A DNA stretch of 64,000 nucleotides from Ceratotherium simum simum (taxonomy: Eukaryota; Chordata; Mammalia; Perissodactyla; Rhinocerotidae): contig NW_004454160.1 of NCBI RefSeq assembly GCF_000283155.1, positions 6,649,809 through 6,713,808 of the forward strand, given 5' to 3'. Below the pieces are notes generated by a model that worked only from the letters and a program-made list of their open reading frames with translations, was not told the origin of the DNA and searched no databases. Positions 1-9,319 of the stretch are shown one piece after another; position 1 is the first letter of the stretch, and each line of letters starts with the position of its first letter. Both the position numbers and the translations under genes were made by a program.

Positions 1-299
1 AAACTTCTGTAATGACCGCTGGCTATTAAATTTGACCACCATCTGAAATCAATACCCCCTCAACTTAATCCCAGACTGGCTGGATCAGTTAGAGTTAAAT
101 ATAATTTATGTCACACAGGAGCCACTGGGAGGTAGAGAGAAGCAGAGTGTGGGAAGGTGATGAGCGCAGAATCACATCAGGACCCAGGCAGACTATTTCT
201 ATAGCCCAGGATGGGATTCCCAGACAGCTTCTTTTTAAAAATGAAAATACCTCTTTTCTTTTGATTTTAAAATAATGCATTTGTGTTACTATTATTATT

Positions 300-662
300 G
301 TTTTAAAATCAGACAACAAGAAATGGTTTAAAGAAGAAAATGAAAATCCCACCCTTAATCCTACCACCTGGTAATAACATTCTATGTAAATCCTTCAGAC
401 ATTTTTCTGTTCATATACTTCTAGCCCCCCACAATTGTTTTAAAAATGGGACTACATTTTGTGATTTTATTTGATCACTTCTAATATACCATAAATGTCT
501 TTTCAATAGATCTATGTTGCTATTTTAATGGATTTATGATACTGCATTATAGAGATGTACCATAATTTGTTTAGCCATTCTCCTCTTTTAAATAGTTTTT
601 AGTCTGCCATGATTATAAACAAAGCTGCAACTAACACCCTGGTACATTTTTGGTAAGTATTT
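300..662 (-). mobile_element. L1 LINE 3'-end fragment (antisense)
   Basis: Read on the plus strand, the stretch carries phrases typical of the reverse complement of old L1 3' regions: an AGAAGAAAATGAAAATCCCACC block, then TGTACCATAATTTGTTTAGCC, then ATTATAAACAAAGCTGCAACT. The same landmarks recur at 3.5, 23.7, 25.0, 25.5, 31.8 and 47.6 kb here. No coding capacity remains. Both edges are approximate. Confidence 0.65.
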
Positions 663-759
663 CATCCTGTGGTTGTTAACCCTGAGGCTGAAACTCCACA
701 AGACTCAAGAATCTCAATCTCACCTATGTACACTCTCTTGATAAATTATGGCTAAAACA

Positions 760-796
760 ATCATCCTTCCATCCTTCCATCCATCCATTCATCCAA
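760..796. repeat. Short ATCC/TTCC simple repeat
   Basis: Imperfect tandem CATCCTTC and CATC units run into the start of the adjacent L2 copy. They probably grew from the ATTCATTC end that L2 elements carry. Confidence 0.7.
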
Positions 797-985
797 CAAA
801 TATTTATTGGGTGACCATGATGTTCCAGACACAAGCCTGTGCTCTGTGGCTATGCAGAGAATAAAATAGACAAAATCTCTGCCCTCAGAAAGCTTTCATC
901 TAGAGGGGGGAGATGAATGATAAACAAAACAAATGACAGAGTGTTAGAAGGTGGCGGGCGTTAAAGAGAAAAATAAGGCAGGGAA
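786..985 (-). mobile_element. L2 LINE 3'-end fragment
   Basis: The plus strand reads as the reverse complement of the L2 3' end: ATCCAACAAATATTTATTGG, then a decayed GCTCTGTGGC, ATAAAATAGACAAAATCTCTGCCCTCAGAA and a TAAACAAAACAAATGA block. Known L2 3' ends read CAATAAATATTTGTTGAA in sense, so the element lies on the minus strand. It is 3' UTR only. Confidence 0.8.
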
Positions 986-1035
986 ACAGGGTTTTCTTCT
1001 GTAGTCATTTGACATTTATTTTCTCTATCATCACA

Positions 1036-1150
1036 CTATTCAGTTTAATTCACTAAATGCCTGTTGAGCCCCTATGTTATGCCATAAACTGTACTAGGTG
1101 GTGGGAGTGGGGGGTGTAGAGTTGAATGGAATATGAGCCCTAGTGTAGGT
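1036..1150 (-). mobile_element. L2-like fragment
   Basis: AATGCCTGTTGAGCCCCTATG followed by a degraded ACTGTACTAGGTGGTGGG resembles the reverse complement of the L2 3' end. It is short and diverged, so family assignment is tentative. Confidence 0.45.
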
Positions 1151-1192
1151 AAGCTCACACTTAACTATTTTCTCATTTGTGATTTAAGCATT

Positions 1193-1345
1193 TCATGTAT
1201 GTATATTTTGTCTTCACAACTAGATTAGAAAGTCTTCAAGGGCAGGAATCCATGCTTTATACTTCTTTTGTGTTCTCCTCAGCTTTTAGCACCGTGTTTC
1301 TATACAGTGAATGGTCAACAAATGCTTGTTATGTACCTGTGAAAT
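1193..1345 (+). mobile_element. L2 LINE 3'-end fragment
   Basis: Sense-strand L2 landmarks appear in order: CACAACTAGATTAGAAAGTC, AAGGGCAGGAATCCATG, a CTTTTAGCACCGTG block and the terminal GTCAACAAATGCTTGTT. It faces the opposite way to the L2 pieces just upstream, so it is a separate insertion. Confidence 0.75.
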
Positions 1346-1924
1346 AGAAATGATGTCAGTGGTTTTGAGGGATGGCAAACTGGGTTTTGAACAGCCCAGA
1401 AAGATTCAGAGTGAGTTAGTTCTGCTTAAACTCTGGGTGAACAAAAGCATTGATTAATATCCAAGGTTAATGAGAAAGCCAGCTATTTAGATCATGGTGT
1501 TGGCATTTAAAAAAACTTGCTCTAAATCATGTGTCATCTAATTAAATATAGTAAAATAGATATATTAATATTAAATATACTAATTTTAGCAAATGTGCAA
1601 ATGTGGTTGAATAAGTATTACTATTTTTTATAGAGAAACCTAAACTGAGCAGAGAAGCATGCTGGCTTTTCATCTGGCTCTGGGTGTAACATGCGCCAAA
1701 CTCTGCCTGAAGGGGGAGCCCTAGCACTCATTTGAGGTTAAGGCCTCAGTTCTGTGCGACTCCCTCAACCCTCCCCACAGACCCTGGTTTTGTGCTCCTT
1801 CCCGCCTTCTTGGTTACCAACTGGCTGCTTGTCTCCCTTAAAAAAAAAAAATCGTTGCTATACAAACATAGGTAACTCTAAATGTATGGAGCGGTGGAGG
1901 ATAAGACTGGCTTTATATCTATCA

Positions 1925-2095
1925 TGATCGAACACCTGATATTTGTCAGGGATTGTATTCTGAGTGCTGCATATATTATTTCTAATTCTCAAAACAATCT
2001 TACAGGAGTAGTAGTATTCTCCCCATTTTGCAGACAAGGGCCCTGAGGCTGAGAGAGGTCACGGTGTAAGTGGTGGAGGCAGGTCTGCACACTGC
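1925..2095 (-). mobile_element. MIR SINE
   Basis: The plus strand shows reverse-complement MIR core features: a TCTCAAAACAATCTTACAGGAG block, CCCCATTTTGCAGACAAGGG, CCTGAGGCTGAGAGAGGTCA and AAGTGGTGGAGGCAGG. The tRNA-like end is missing. Confidence 0.8.
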
Positions 2096-2459
2096 TCTCT
2101 GTAGCTGTCTTTATTTGTCTATTTTCTTATTATTAGTATCATCATGTTATTGTTATTGATGTCATCCTGGCAGAAGTAGTACATTTTAAAAATATTTCCC
2201 TTCAAATTTAACACTCAGTTCTCTCCTTCTTCCTTCCCCTCCCCCATGGCTCCTCTCAACAAAGAATCTGCCCATCTAGGCATGGGAGGTTTTAGTGAGG
2301 ACTTGTGGGCTCTTTCTGGTCTTTTCCGACCTAGGGCCCTTTGAGCTGAGCAAAATCTGGCACAGGTAGAGATCCCACCAGGCAGAACCTAGCTGCCCAC
2401 AGGACCAGGCAGGGCTTAGGACTCAATTAATTCTCATCTGAGCTGAGCCTTCCTATTTT

Positions 2460-2965
2460 TTAAAAGAATTTTTTCTAGCTTTATTGAGATAATGTTATTG
2501 ACATAACATTGTGTAAGTTTAAGATGTACAACATGATGATTTGATACACGTATATATTGCAAAATGATTACCACAATAAGGTAAGTTAACACCTCCATCA
2601 CTTCGCATAATTACCATTTTTTTTGTGTGCGGTGAGAACATTTAAGATCTACTCTCTTAGCAACTTTCAAGTATTATGATACAGTATTGTTAACTATAGT
2701 CACTATGCTATGCATTGGATCTCCAGAGCTTATCTCATAGCTGGAAGTTTGTACCCTTTGTCCAATGTCTTCCCATTTCCTCCTCTTGCCCCTGGCAACC
2801 ACCATTCTACTCTCTGTTTCTACGGGTTCAGTTTTTTTAGATTCCACATGTAAGTAAGATCACACAATATTTGTCTTTCTCTGTCTGACTTATTTCATTT
2901 AACATAATGCCCTCAGGTCCATCCATGTTGTCACAAATGGCAGAAATTCCTTCTTTTTTGTCAAG
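2460..2965 (-). mobile_element. L1 LINE 3' UTR and ORF2 end (L1MA/L1MB type)
   Basis: On the minus strand the order is ATTTGTGACAACATGGATGG, TTAAATGAAATAAGTCAGAC, CTTACTTACATGTGGAATCT, the long 3' UTR, and finally TATCTCAATAAAGCTAGAAA with an A-rich tail at the low-coordinate end. This is the classic eutherian L1M 3' terminus. It is 5'-truncated near 2965, as most L1 copies are, and contains only a scrap of ORF2 C-terminus. Confidence 0.92.
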
Positions 2966-3094
2966 CCTTCCTTTTTGATTGCAGTTCTGCTGGCACACCC
3001 AGTTCGTGGGAGCACCCAGGAAGAAATAAATAGGTAGCCAGCCCCCATCTACAGAGTGATGTGAAGACCTCAGAACGAAAAGAACCTCTTCCCA

Positions 3095-3160
3095 GTGCCT
3101 ACCACAGCACCTGGGGCCCAGGAGGTGCACAATGATTTTTGAGTGAATAAATGACACTAT
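3095..3160 (+). mobile_element. L2 3'-terminal scrap
   Basis: AGCACCTGGGGCCCAGGAGG followed by AATGATTTTTGAGTGAATAA matches the L2 3' tip that normally reads CTGGCACATAGTAGG then TTTGTTGAATGAAT. Too short to place further. Confidence 0.55.
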
Positions 3161-3329
3161 TTATGGAAATGTTTTACTACTGTTGAAACTTTTCCCTACA
3201 TAATGCAAAGATAAGTTTCAGAACAGCTACTGCCAGGGCTAACATGGAAAACTATGAAGACAAAATTATTGAGTCAAATCAGCAAAGTGGCTGACTATGC
3301 TGGCCATAGGCCTAATTAAGGGGAGAATA

Positions 3330-3332
<3 letters not shown>

Positions 3333-3362
<30 letters not shown>
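3333..3362. repeat. Poly(A) run of 30
   Basis: An uninterrupted run of thirty A. No retrocopy body, SINE or target-site duplication is recognisable next to it, so its origin is unclear. It is likely length-polymorphic and prone to sequencing error. Confidence 0.9.
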
Positions 3363-3364
<2 letters not shown>

Positions 3365-3494
3365 AGCCAAAAGAATTATTCTCTTTGGTATAAAAACTTC
3401 TTCTACCATTTCCCTAGAGCAGTTGGTGGCACCAGGGAGAAGTCAACTCCTTATTTTTTATCTCTATGGTTCTGCTATCAAATCCTTCTTTCTT

Positions 3495-3915
3495 TAAAAA
3501 AAAAAAAACTTCTAATATTATATAAATAATATATATGTATTATAAAAATAATAGAAAATACTGATGGGTATGAAGAATTAAACATCTCAAATAATTCCAC
3601 CACCTAGAAATAATCATAACTAACACTTTGATGTATTTCCTTCTAGCATTTTCCCATGCACATATAATGTATATGCATTACAACAGTGAAAATACACAGT
3701 TTTCACTTAAAATTATGTACTATTTCCCTGCATAGTTAAATATCCTTAAAATCTTGATTTTAGTGGATGTCGAATATTCTATTGTATGAATGTCACGTAC
3801 TTTATTATGGACATCTCCAGTCATTGTTTCTACTATTTGTTGACATAAATACCCCATGATGTATAGCTCTGTACATGGTTACTGTACACATCTATGATTA
3901 TTTCCTTACCATCTT
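3495..3915 (-). mobile_element. L1 LINE 3'-end fragment (antisense)
   Basis: The plus strand contains AATTCCACCACCTAGAAATA, ACTAACACTTTGATGTATTTC, a CTATTGTATGAATGTCACG block and GTACACATCTATGATTATTTCC. These follow the reverse-complement order of old L1 3' regions. Confidence 0.7.
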
Positions 3916-4137
3916 CCTCTCATTCTTAAACTCCAGACTTGGCTACCTTTGAGGCAGTAATTTTTAACCAGTGAGGCATGGCCCCTCACAGGGGATGGCA
4001 AAGAGCAGGATATGTGTAATTTGGAAATCCTTATTCAAAATTTCCATTGTATTAATTTTTTTATGAAGTTTTTAACTGTTTTGAAATTATATAACAGAAT
4101 GTACAGTTCTGTTTTTCTGGGGGAATGGGTTTAAAAT

Positions 4138-4240
4138 GCGCATTTATTCCAAAATATTTATTGAGTGCCTCCTACATGTGAGGCCCTGTGTTATCGCTGG
4201 CAACCCAGCCATGAGCAAGACAGACAGGTTGAGTTCACAT
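4138..4240 (-). mobile_element. L2 LINE 3'-end fragment
   Basis: ATATTTATTGAGTGCCTCCT followed by GAGGCCCTGTGTTATCGCTGG and ATGAGCAAGACAGACAGG is the reverse complement of the L2 3' terminus. Confidence 0.75.
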
Positions 4241-4354
4241 ACTAAGGTTTATATATATATAACACTTTCAAAGCCTCTAATGGCCTGTACAGATCACTTT
4301 TCCTTTGTCAATCTTGTTTGCAAATCATATTTGTGCTGAGATGAAAAGGGATTA

Positions 4355-4412
4355 CATAGGTCCAGTGTCTGACACAGTGCCTGGAATACAGTATATCTTT
4401 AATAACAGCAAT
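4355..4412 (+). mobile_element. MIR/L2 3' tail scrap
   Basis: GTCTGACACAGTGCCTGGAA followed by TACAGTATATCTTTAATAAC matches the shared 3' tail of MIR and L2. The body is absent. Confidence 0.5.
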
Positions 4413-4419
4413 TGCCCTC

Positions 4420-6270
4420 AAAATGATATTTTCATTCTTGTCGATGGTTGTGCTGAGCTATGCCACTCACCCTGAGACCCAGCATGCACGCGATAGCTGC
4501 TGGTCAGAGTTCTTCTTGATGAACACAGAATCTTTGCCTCATTAACACCAGACTCTCTGAGCCAAAACCAATATGACTTGATTTGAAGGGTCGGTAATTT
4601 ACAGACTTTGGGGTTCAATACTAACCTGTGAACCTGGGTGGTAGGCCTTATGTGAAATGTTCTCTTTGAAACTTGAATGGAAATTTTGGAGTCATTCAAT
4701 GTTACCTTTGCATTTTACGTCATTATTAACTGTCCCTCTAAACCGCAGAGTTGCTGATGCTCAGTTCTCAAGAATCATTTCTTGTTTTGGGAACAATTTT
4801 CACAACCTTGAAAGAGATTTGGCCATTTGGGGGAAGACGTGAAGGTGATATGATAGGGAGGTGGGAGGATGAAAACTGTGTTCTGTGATAGGCCAGCTCT
4901 TCTCCTCCCCAGGCACTCCAGGGGACAAATACAAGATTATTTGGGAGAGTAAAGTTCTTATTGTGAATTTTTTTTCTTTTCCATAAGCACAAAAACCATC
5001 CATTTTCTCGGAAGGAGGCTGGTCTTTCAAAATTGTTCTGCTGCAAATCCAGTTGTATAGCCAGGTGCCCCCGCAGAAGTTCATATAGCAGGTCAGTGGC
5101 TTATTTTGTGCAAGTTCCAGGTGGTCCTGGTGACCCATAACTTCTTGAAGACATTGTCCTCAGAGACTGAAACTTTAAAAAGTCATTTTCTGGCCTTAAT
5201 GAAGTGAACCAAAGACATATGTTTAGAGAAACTAGCAGAACTCAGGGCTAGGTTACAGGTAAGGAATAACGTTATTTACCTCTTCTTATCTCCTATACTA
5301 CCCTTAGTATCTTAGATATGTATTTTTCTCTCTCTCCAGGGCATTTAAAATTAAAAAATCTTTTTTGAAATTCATTATAATACTATGTTTGCTGAAGTAA
5401 ATCTAACCTAACGTTAAGAAATTATTAGCCAAGTTTCTTTTATCACATTACAAGAGTATTTGGACCATTGATTTTCTGACCACCCTTGATAAATCATGGC
5501 CATCTGATAAGTCTCCGAGGATGGATTTACTACTAGTCAAATACATGATATACTCTGTATGTCAGTAGAGCAAGGTTGGGCACACACATAGCTGTAATGG
5601 AAAATGAAGTAGGGGGATTTATATGCCTAATTAAAAGTAGCAAACTCTCAAATCCAGACCCATAAATTGACTTTTAGGATTTTGATTGCTAAAAGAGTTG
5701 CAGATAAAAGCAAGTTGAGGTGAGACTTCGTTTTTCCTGAATCAGGTGAGCCTAGTGCTTTAAAAATTGAAAACTTTCACTCGATATTAATTTCACTTAC
5801 AATAAGAGTATAAATGTAATCTTAATTATATGATTATATATAAATCTGATTTATGAAAATCCATCAAAGGAATCATAGACTCTAAGAATCAGTAGCAGAT
5901 ATAGCTTGAAATGGAGAATTACAGGATTATTTAGCTAATAAGCTCTAGAGTGTATAGGATGTATAACTTAATTGTTGTGTTTGGATAAAGTTATATATAA
6001 ATAAAAAGAAGAATCTGGAAAAATATTGGATCTCAAACAAGAATAAGAAGCTGAATTCACTGGTGTCATCCACACAAGGCCATAATAAATTTGTTTTCAT
6101 TTTGTTGTTCTGAAAATATTTTTCTGAATTGATAGGTGGTTTTCATGTCCTTGTGTTGCTCCATTTTATTATCATACTGGGCCTTTCAAAGGACATAAAA
6201 TTGCTTCTTAATCACATCAGCAACATAAACCATAATGACATATTTTTTTCTTCACAAATGCCTTAAAACT
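4420..6270. other. No recognised feature, about 1.85 kb
   Basis: Moderately AT-rich single-copy-looking sequence. I see no repeat consensus, tandem array or plausible exon. The 112- and 92-codon open frames around 4.8-5.1 kb overlap each other on the same strand in different frames and show no family resemblance. Confidence 0.5.
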
Positions 6271-6274
6271 GTGA

Positions 6275-6395
6275 GTACCTTGATATCCCGTGAGCTCCCT
6301 GAGGACAGGACCATGCCGTTCCACCTTGTGCACCCAGCTCCAGGCTCAGTGCATGTCATAGATGAGGGACTCCGTAAACACGAGTTCACATGAAT
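6275..6395 (+). mobile_element. L2 LINE 3'-end fragment
   Basis: GTGAGCTCCCTGAGGACAGG, a CACCCAGCTCCAGGC block and a decayed GTGCATGTCATAGATGAGG follow the sense order of the L2 3' UTR. Confidence 0.65.
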
Positions 6396-6399
6396 TATG

Positions 6400-7260
6400 G
6401 GACCCAACACATTCAGCCCTTGGTCATCCCTGAGCCTGAGGGAAGCAATTGACTGGGTAATCTCATTGGCTGGGAAGCATCAGAAACCGTCCTGGGGACA
6501 TTTGTGGAATTTGCAGATTTCAGTCTTCAGTACCACAAGGGCCTTATTTTTTGTGATTTGAAGTGAGGAAGAGATTTGGAAGCAGAGAACCTGAATAAGC
6601 AAAAATGTAGAACACAGGAAAGATTCCTAGAGAGTCTCTAAACTCTGTTGCAGAAAAGAAAGTGATCTTTGTCTGAGAGCTGGAAGTCTTCAGCTGTTCT
6701 CCTTCAAGGCTGAGCGATTCTCTGCCTGCGGGAGGGAAGAAGGACGCCTAGGGGGAGCTAATGGGTTCCCTATTATCAGCTGTAAACTAAACGCTGTGTT
6801 CGCTTCTATAAATATTTGGCACGTGAGTAGTAAGCGGGGAATAATGATCGGGTCCGAATTACTCATTTGTTACTCTGTAAGTGGCAAATTTAGTGTCAGC
6901 TGATGCAGTCAGCCAAAATCAAGTCGGATACAATCAGCAGGGGGCAATCCCTCAGTGATGGCCACAAAAGGTTCAAGGTGGTCTGTTTGGGGTGAGAAGA
7001 ACCCACCGGAGGGTGCCCTCTTGCCCTTCAGCATTGTCCCCTCTGTAGTTAACCCTCAAACCAGCTCTAAGCCCTGCCACCTGCAGCTCTTTAAACCACC
7101 CCCATCCTCCTCCATAGGACTTGACAGCTATTTCCCACGCCACCGGCAACTGTACGCAGGGGCCACTTGCTGGGGTATGCCCGAGCCTTTACCAGAGTGC
7201 CCTGGACAACCACACTTTCTTTTTCTCCAATGCTCCAATCTGTCCTGTTAATACACTAGT
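6400..7260. other. Unique sequence with possible conserved non-coding core
   Basis: No repeat is recognised. The part at 6770-6950 is compositionally ordinary, free of microsatellite or transposon signatures, and dense in short motifs such as CAGCTGATG and AATTACTCATTTG. That makes it a reasonable place to test for conservation. This is inference only. Confidence 0.3.
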
Positions 7261-7264
7261 TCCG

Positions 7265-7545
7265 TACTGTAGGCAGACTTGGATTTGAATTTGCAAGGCA
7301 AGTTGGAGAAGGTCACTAATCTCTTTGAGACTCAGCATCTTTATCTCTAAAGTGTAGGGTGACTAACCTTCCTGGGTTTGCCTGGGATGCAGGACCTTTG
7401 GTGTTAAAACCAAGAATGTCCCAAACAAACCAGGCTGTGTTGGTCACCCTACTAACAGAGGAATAATAACACCTCATTTCTCGTGTGGATGAAATCTAAT
7501 ATTGTTTGTAGAGTATCTGACAGGGAGCAGGTATTCAATAAATGC
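7265..7545 (+). mobile_element. MIR SINE, interrupted by a DNA transposon
   Basis: The sense MIR order is visible on both sides of an insertion: GACTTGGATTTGAATTTGC, AAGGTCACTAATCTCTTTGAG and CTCAGCATCTTTATCTCTAA, then after the insertion GAATAATAACACCTCATTTC, a GATGAAAT block and CAGGTATTCAATAAATGCTAG. The break falls where MIR normally reads TGTAAAATGGGGATAATAAT. Confidence 0.8.
7354..7451. mobile_element. Short palindromic DNA-transposon MITE inside MIR
   Basis: The element starts TAGGGTGACTAACC and ends TTGGTCACCCTA, giving inverted termini, and the inner parts GGTTTGCCTGGG and CAAACAAACCAGG are also complementary. The flanks are CTAAAGTG on the left and CTAACAGA on the right. They look like a decayed 8-bp duplication of the MIR sequence, which would suit a hAT-type element. 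There is no coding capacity. Confidence 0.65.
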
Positions 7546-7589
7546 TAGCTCCCATCCTCTTTAATCAATTAAAAGTATTTGCGAAATAA

Positions 7590-7990
7590 GGGTTTGTGGA
7601 ACACCTGCCAGGTACCCTGCTAGGTGTTGGGGGGCTGTGATCAAGTGAAGTCTAAAACACAACTCCAGTCTTTTTTTTTTAAACATATTTTTAAAGATTT
7701 TATTTATTTACTTCCCCCCCCCCCAAAGCCCCAGTAGATAGTTGTATGTCATAGCTGCACATCCTTCTAGTTGCTGTATGTGGGACGCGGCCACAGCATG
7801 GCCGGAGAAGCAGTGCCTCGGTGCGCACCCGGGATCCGAACCCGGGCCGCCAGCAGCGGAGCGCGTGCACTTAACCGCTAAGCCACGGGGCCGGCCCACA
7901 CAACTCCAGTCTTCAAGGTGATCACAGTCCAGTTGGGGACATAACACTGATACACATGATACTGATATTTTATTTACTTACACTTTTATA
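7590..7990 (-). mobile_element. L2-like 3' fragment split by an ERE
   Basis: Left part ACACCTGCCAGGTACCCTGC then TAGGTGTTGGGGGGCTGTG, and right part CACAGTCCAGTTGGGGACAT, together follow the reverse complement of the L2 3' region. An ERE with a target duplication separates them. Confidence 0.6.
7673..7897 (-). mobile_element. ERE SINE (ERE1 type), perfect 16-bp TSD
   Basis: The minus strand begins GGGCCGGCCCCGTGGCTTAG, contains the A-box-like GTGGCTTAGCGGTTAAG and the B-box GGTTCGGATCC, then ATGTGCAGCTATGACATAC, and ends in an AATAAAATC tail with a T run on the plus strand. The flanks carry the identical duplication ACACAACTCCAGTCTT at 7657-7672 and 7898-7913. Its many CpG sites and intact TSD suggest a young copy. 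It inserted into an older L2-like fragment. Confidence 0.96.
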
Positions 7991-8282
7991 TTCTGTTTCT
8001 TTCCCAAAAAAGATTGGAAGAAGCTCAGAATAAATGATACAGATACATGATAATAAAAGTTGAAGGACAACAGCCATGTAATTAAGGAGACAGTGGTGGA
8101 ATAATTATACTAGAAATCCACAGTGAAAGAAAGCTATGCCAATTGAACACAAACCAGCCAAGAACAAAACAAGAATAACACAGGGCAGACTAAAATGAAA
8201 CAGTAAATTATATGGTATCAGTTTCAGAAGTTCAAGGTAGTGCTCTAGAAGTTCAAGGTGGAGTTCAGTGACGATTTCCTTC

Positions 8283-8360
8283 AAACCAGCTGCATAATCG
8301 CAGGCAGGTTACCTGCTGCATGCCTCAGTTTCTTCTTCTAGAAAACAGAGAGAATACTTC
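8283..8360 (+). mobile_element. MIR SINE core fragment
   Basis: AGCTGCATAATCGCAGGCAG, GTTACCTGCTGCATGCCTCAG and TTTCTTCTTCTAGAAAACAG follow the sense MIR core (reference wording: GTGTGACCTTGGGCAAG, then CTCAGTTTCCTCATCTG). An ERE truncates it on the right. Confidence 0.6.
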
Positions 8361-8382
8361 TCATGACAAGACATCAACTATT

Positions 8383-8640
8383 TTTTTGCATGTGTGTGTA
8401 AGGAAGATCAGCCCTGAGCTAATATCCGTTGCCAATCCTCCTCTTTTTGCTGAGAAAGATTGGCCCTGGGCTAACATCCATGCCCATCTTCCTCTACTTT
8501 ATATGGGACGCTGCCACAGCGGGATCCAACAAGCGGATTGACAAGCGGTGCGGTGGTCTGCACGCGGGATCCGAACCTGTGAACCCAGGGCTGCCAAAGC
8601 AGAGTGCGCGAATTTAACCGCTAGGCCACCAGGTTGGCCC
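8383..8640 (-). mobile_element. ERE SINE with doubled tail, perfect 16-bp TSD
   Basis: The minus strand begins GGGGCCAACCTGGTGGCCTAG and keeps the B-box GGTTCGGATCC. Its tail holds two successive GCTAACATC-type modules (plus-strand GAGCTAATATCC and GGGCTAACATCC), a variant seen in five ERE copies here. The duplication CAAGACATCAACTATT is identical at 8367-8382 and 8641-8656. In element orientation the TSD starts AATAG after TT, which fits L1-endonuclease nicking. Confidence 0.96.
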
Positions 8641-9119
8641 CAAGACATCAACTATTAATACATTCATATTTCCAGACTCTCCCTTCCCCTGCCCATTAAG
8701 GAAGCTGTGTCACCCAGGTTTCTCCCCGGATACAGGAAGAAGAGCAAGGGCCTGCACTGGGGGAGGGGTTTAGGAGAAAATTTTTCTCAAGAAGTTGGGA
8801 GGAGAGAGAGGACAGAGTGGACTGTGGTGGGCGAGGGAAATAGACGAGGGAGGAAAGAAGGATTTTAGAAAGTGTTGTCCAGAGCCTTACATTTCCTTTG
8901 TAGTGCTTGAGAAATGCAAGCCAAGAGCTTGAGCAATTTTGGAAAATTCCTTTTAGCTGCCAAACTGTGTTTCTTTGATCCCAACCCCGCTCTGAGACCA
9001 ATCAGATAATGCAGCAGAAAGCACTATGCAAAGGCCATGTTTGAATTTGGATGTGAATCCTCTCCCAGCAACTCGGACCCCCTGCTTTTGCTCTTCAGTC
9101 AAAAAGGAAAAATGCAGAA

Positions 9120-9315
9120 GACTTGGACATTGGGATTCTGGCTCACTGGTTTCATCATTGTTTGACCTTGGGCAAGCTCCTTACCTTGTCAAATACTCAA
9201 GTTCCTCTTCTGTAAGATGGATTGTCTGAAGGGAAATGAGATAATTCATTTGCATATAAAGCGTTTAGAACAGTGCCAGGCACGTTTCAGGCCCTCAAGA
9301 AATGTTATTTCCCTT
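9120..9315 (+). mobile_element. MIR SINE
   Basis: Sense MIR is clear: GACCTTGGGCAAGCTCCTTAC, CTCAAGTTCCTCTTCTGTAAG, GAAATGAGATAATTCATTTGC, AAAGCGTTTAGAACAGTGCC and AGGCACGTTTCAGG. The 5' tRNA-like part is degraded. Confidence 0.88.
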
Positions 9316-9319
9316 CTTT

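Noticed and set aside
3333..3362. Poly(A) run as the tail of a processed pseudogene
   Set aside because: No gene-like body lies upstream, no polyadenylation signal is well placed and no flanking duplication is visible.
7838..7860. tRNA-like B-box in ERE copies (also near 20410 and 55190) as functional tRNA genes
   Set aside because: The boxes belong to tRNA-Ser-derived SINE heads. No intact acceptor stem or full cloverleaf is present, and the sequence continues into the SINE body.
7708..7947. Open frames over ERE copies (also at 8320-8617, 20322-20534, 48717-48957 and 54847-55396) as possible genes
   Set aside because: They read SINE sequence in arbitrary frames, and the same amino-acid strings recur at every ERE. 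They run across TSD boundaries of recent insertions.
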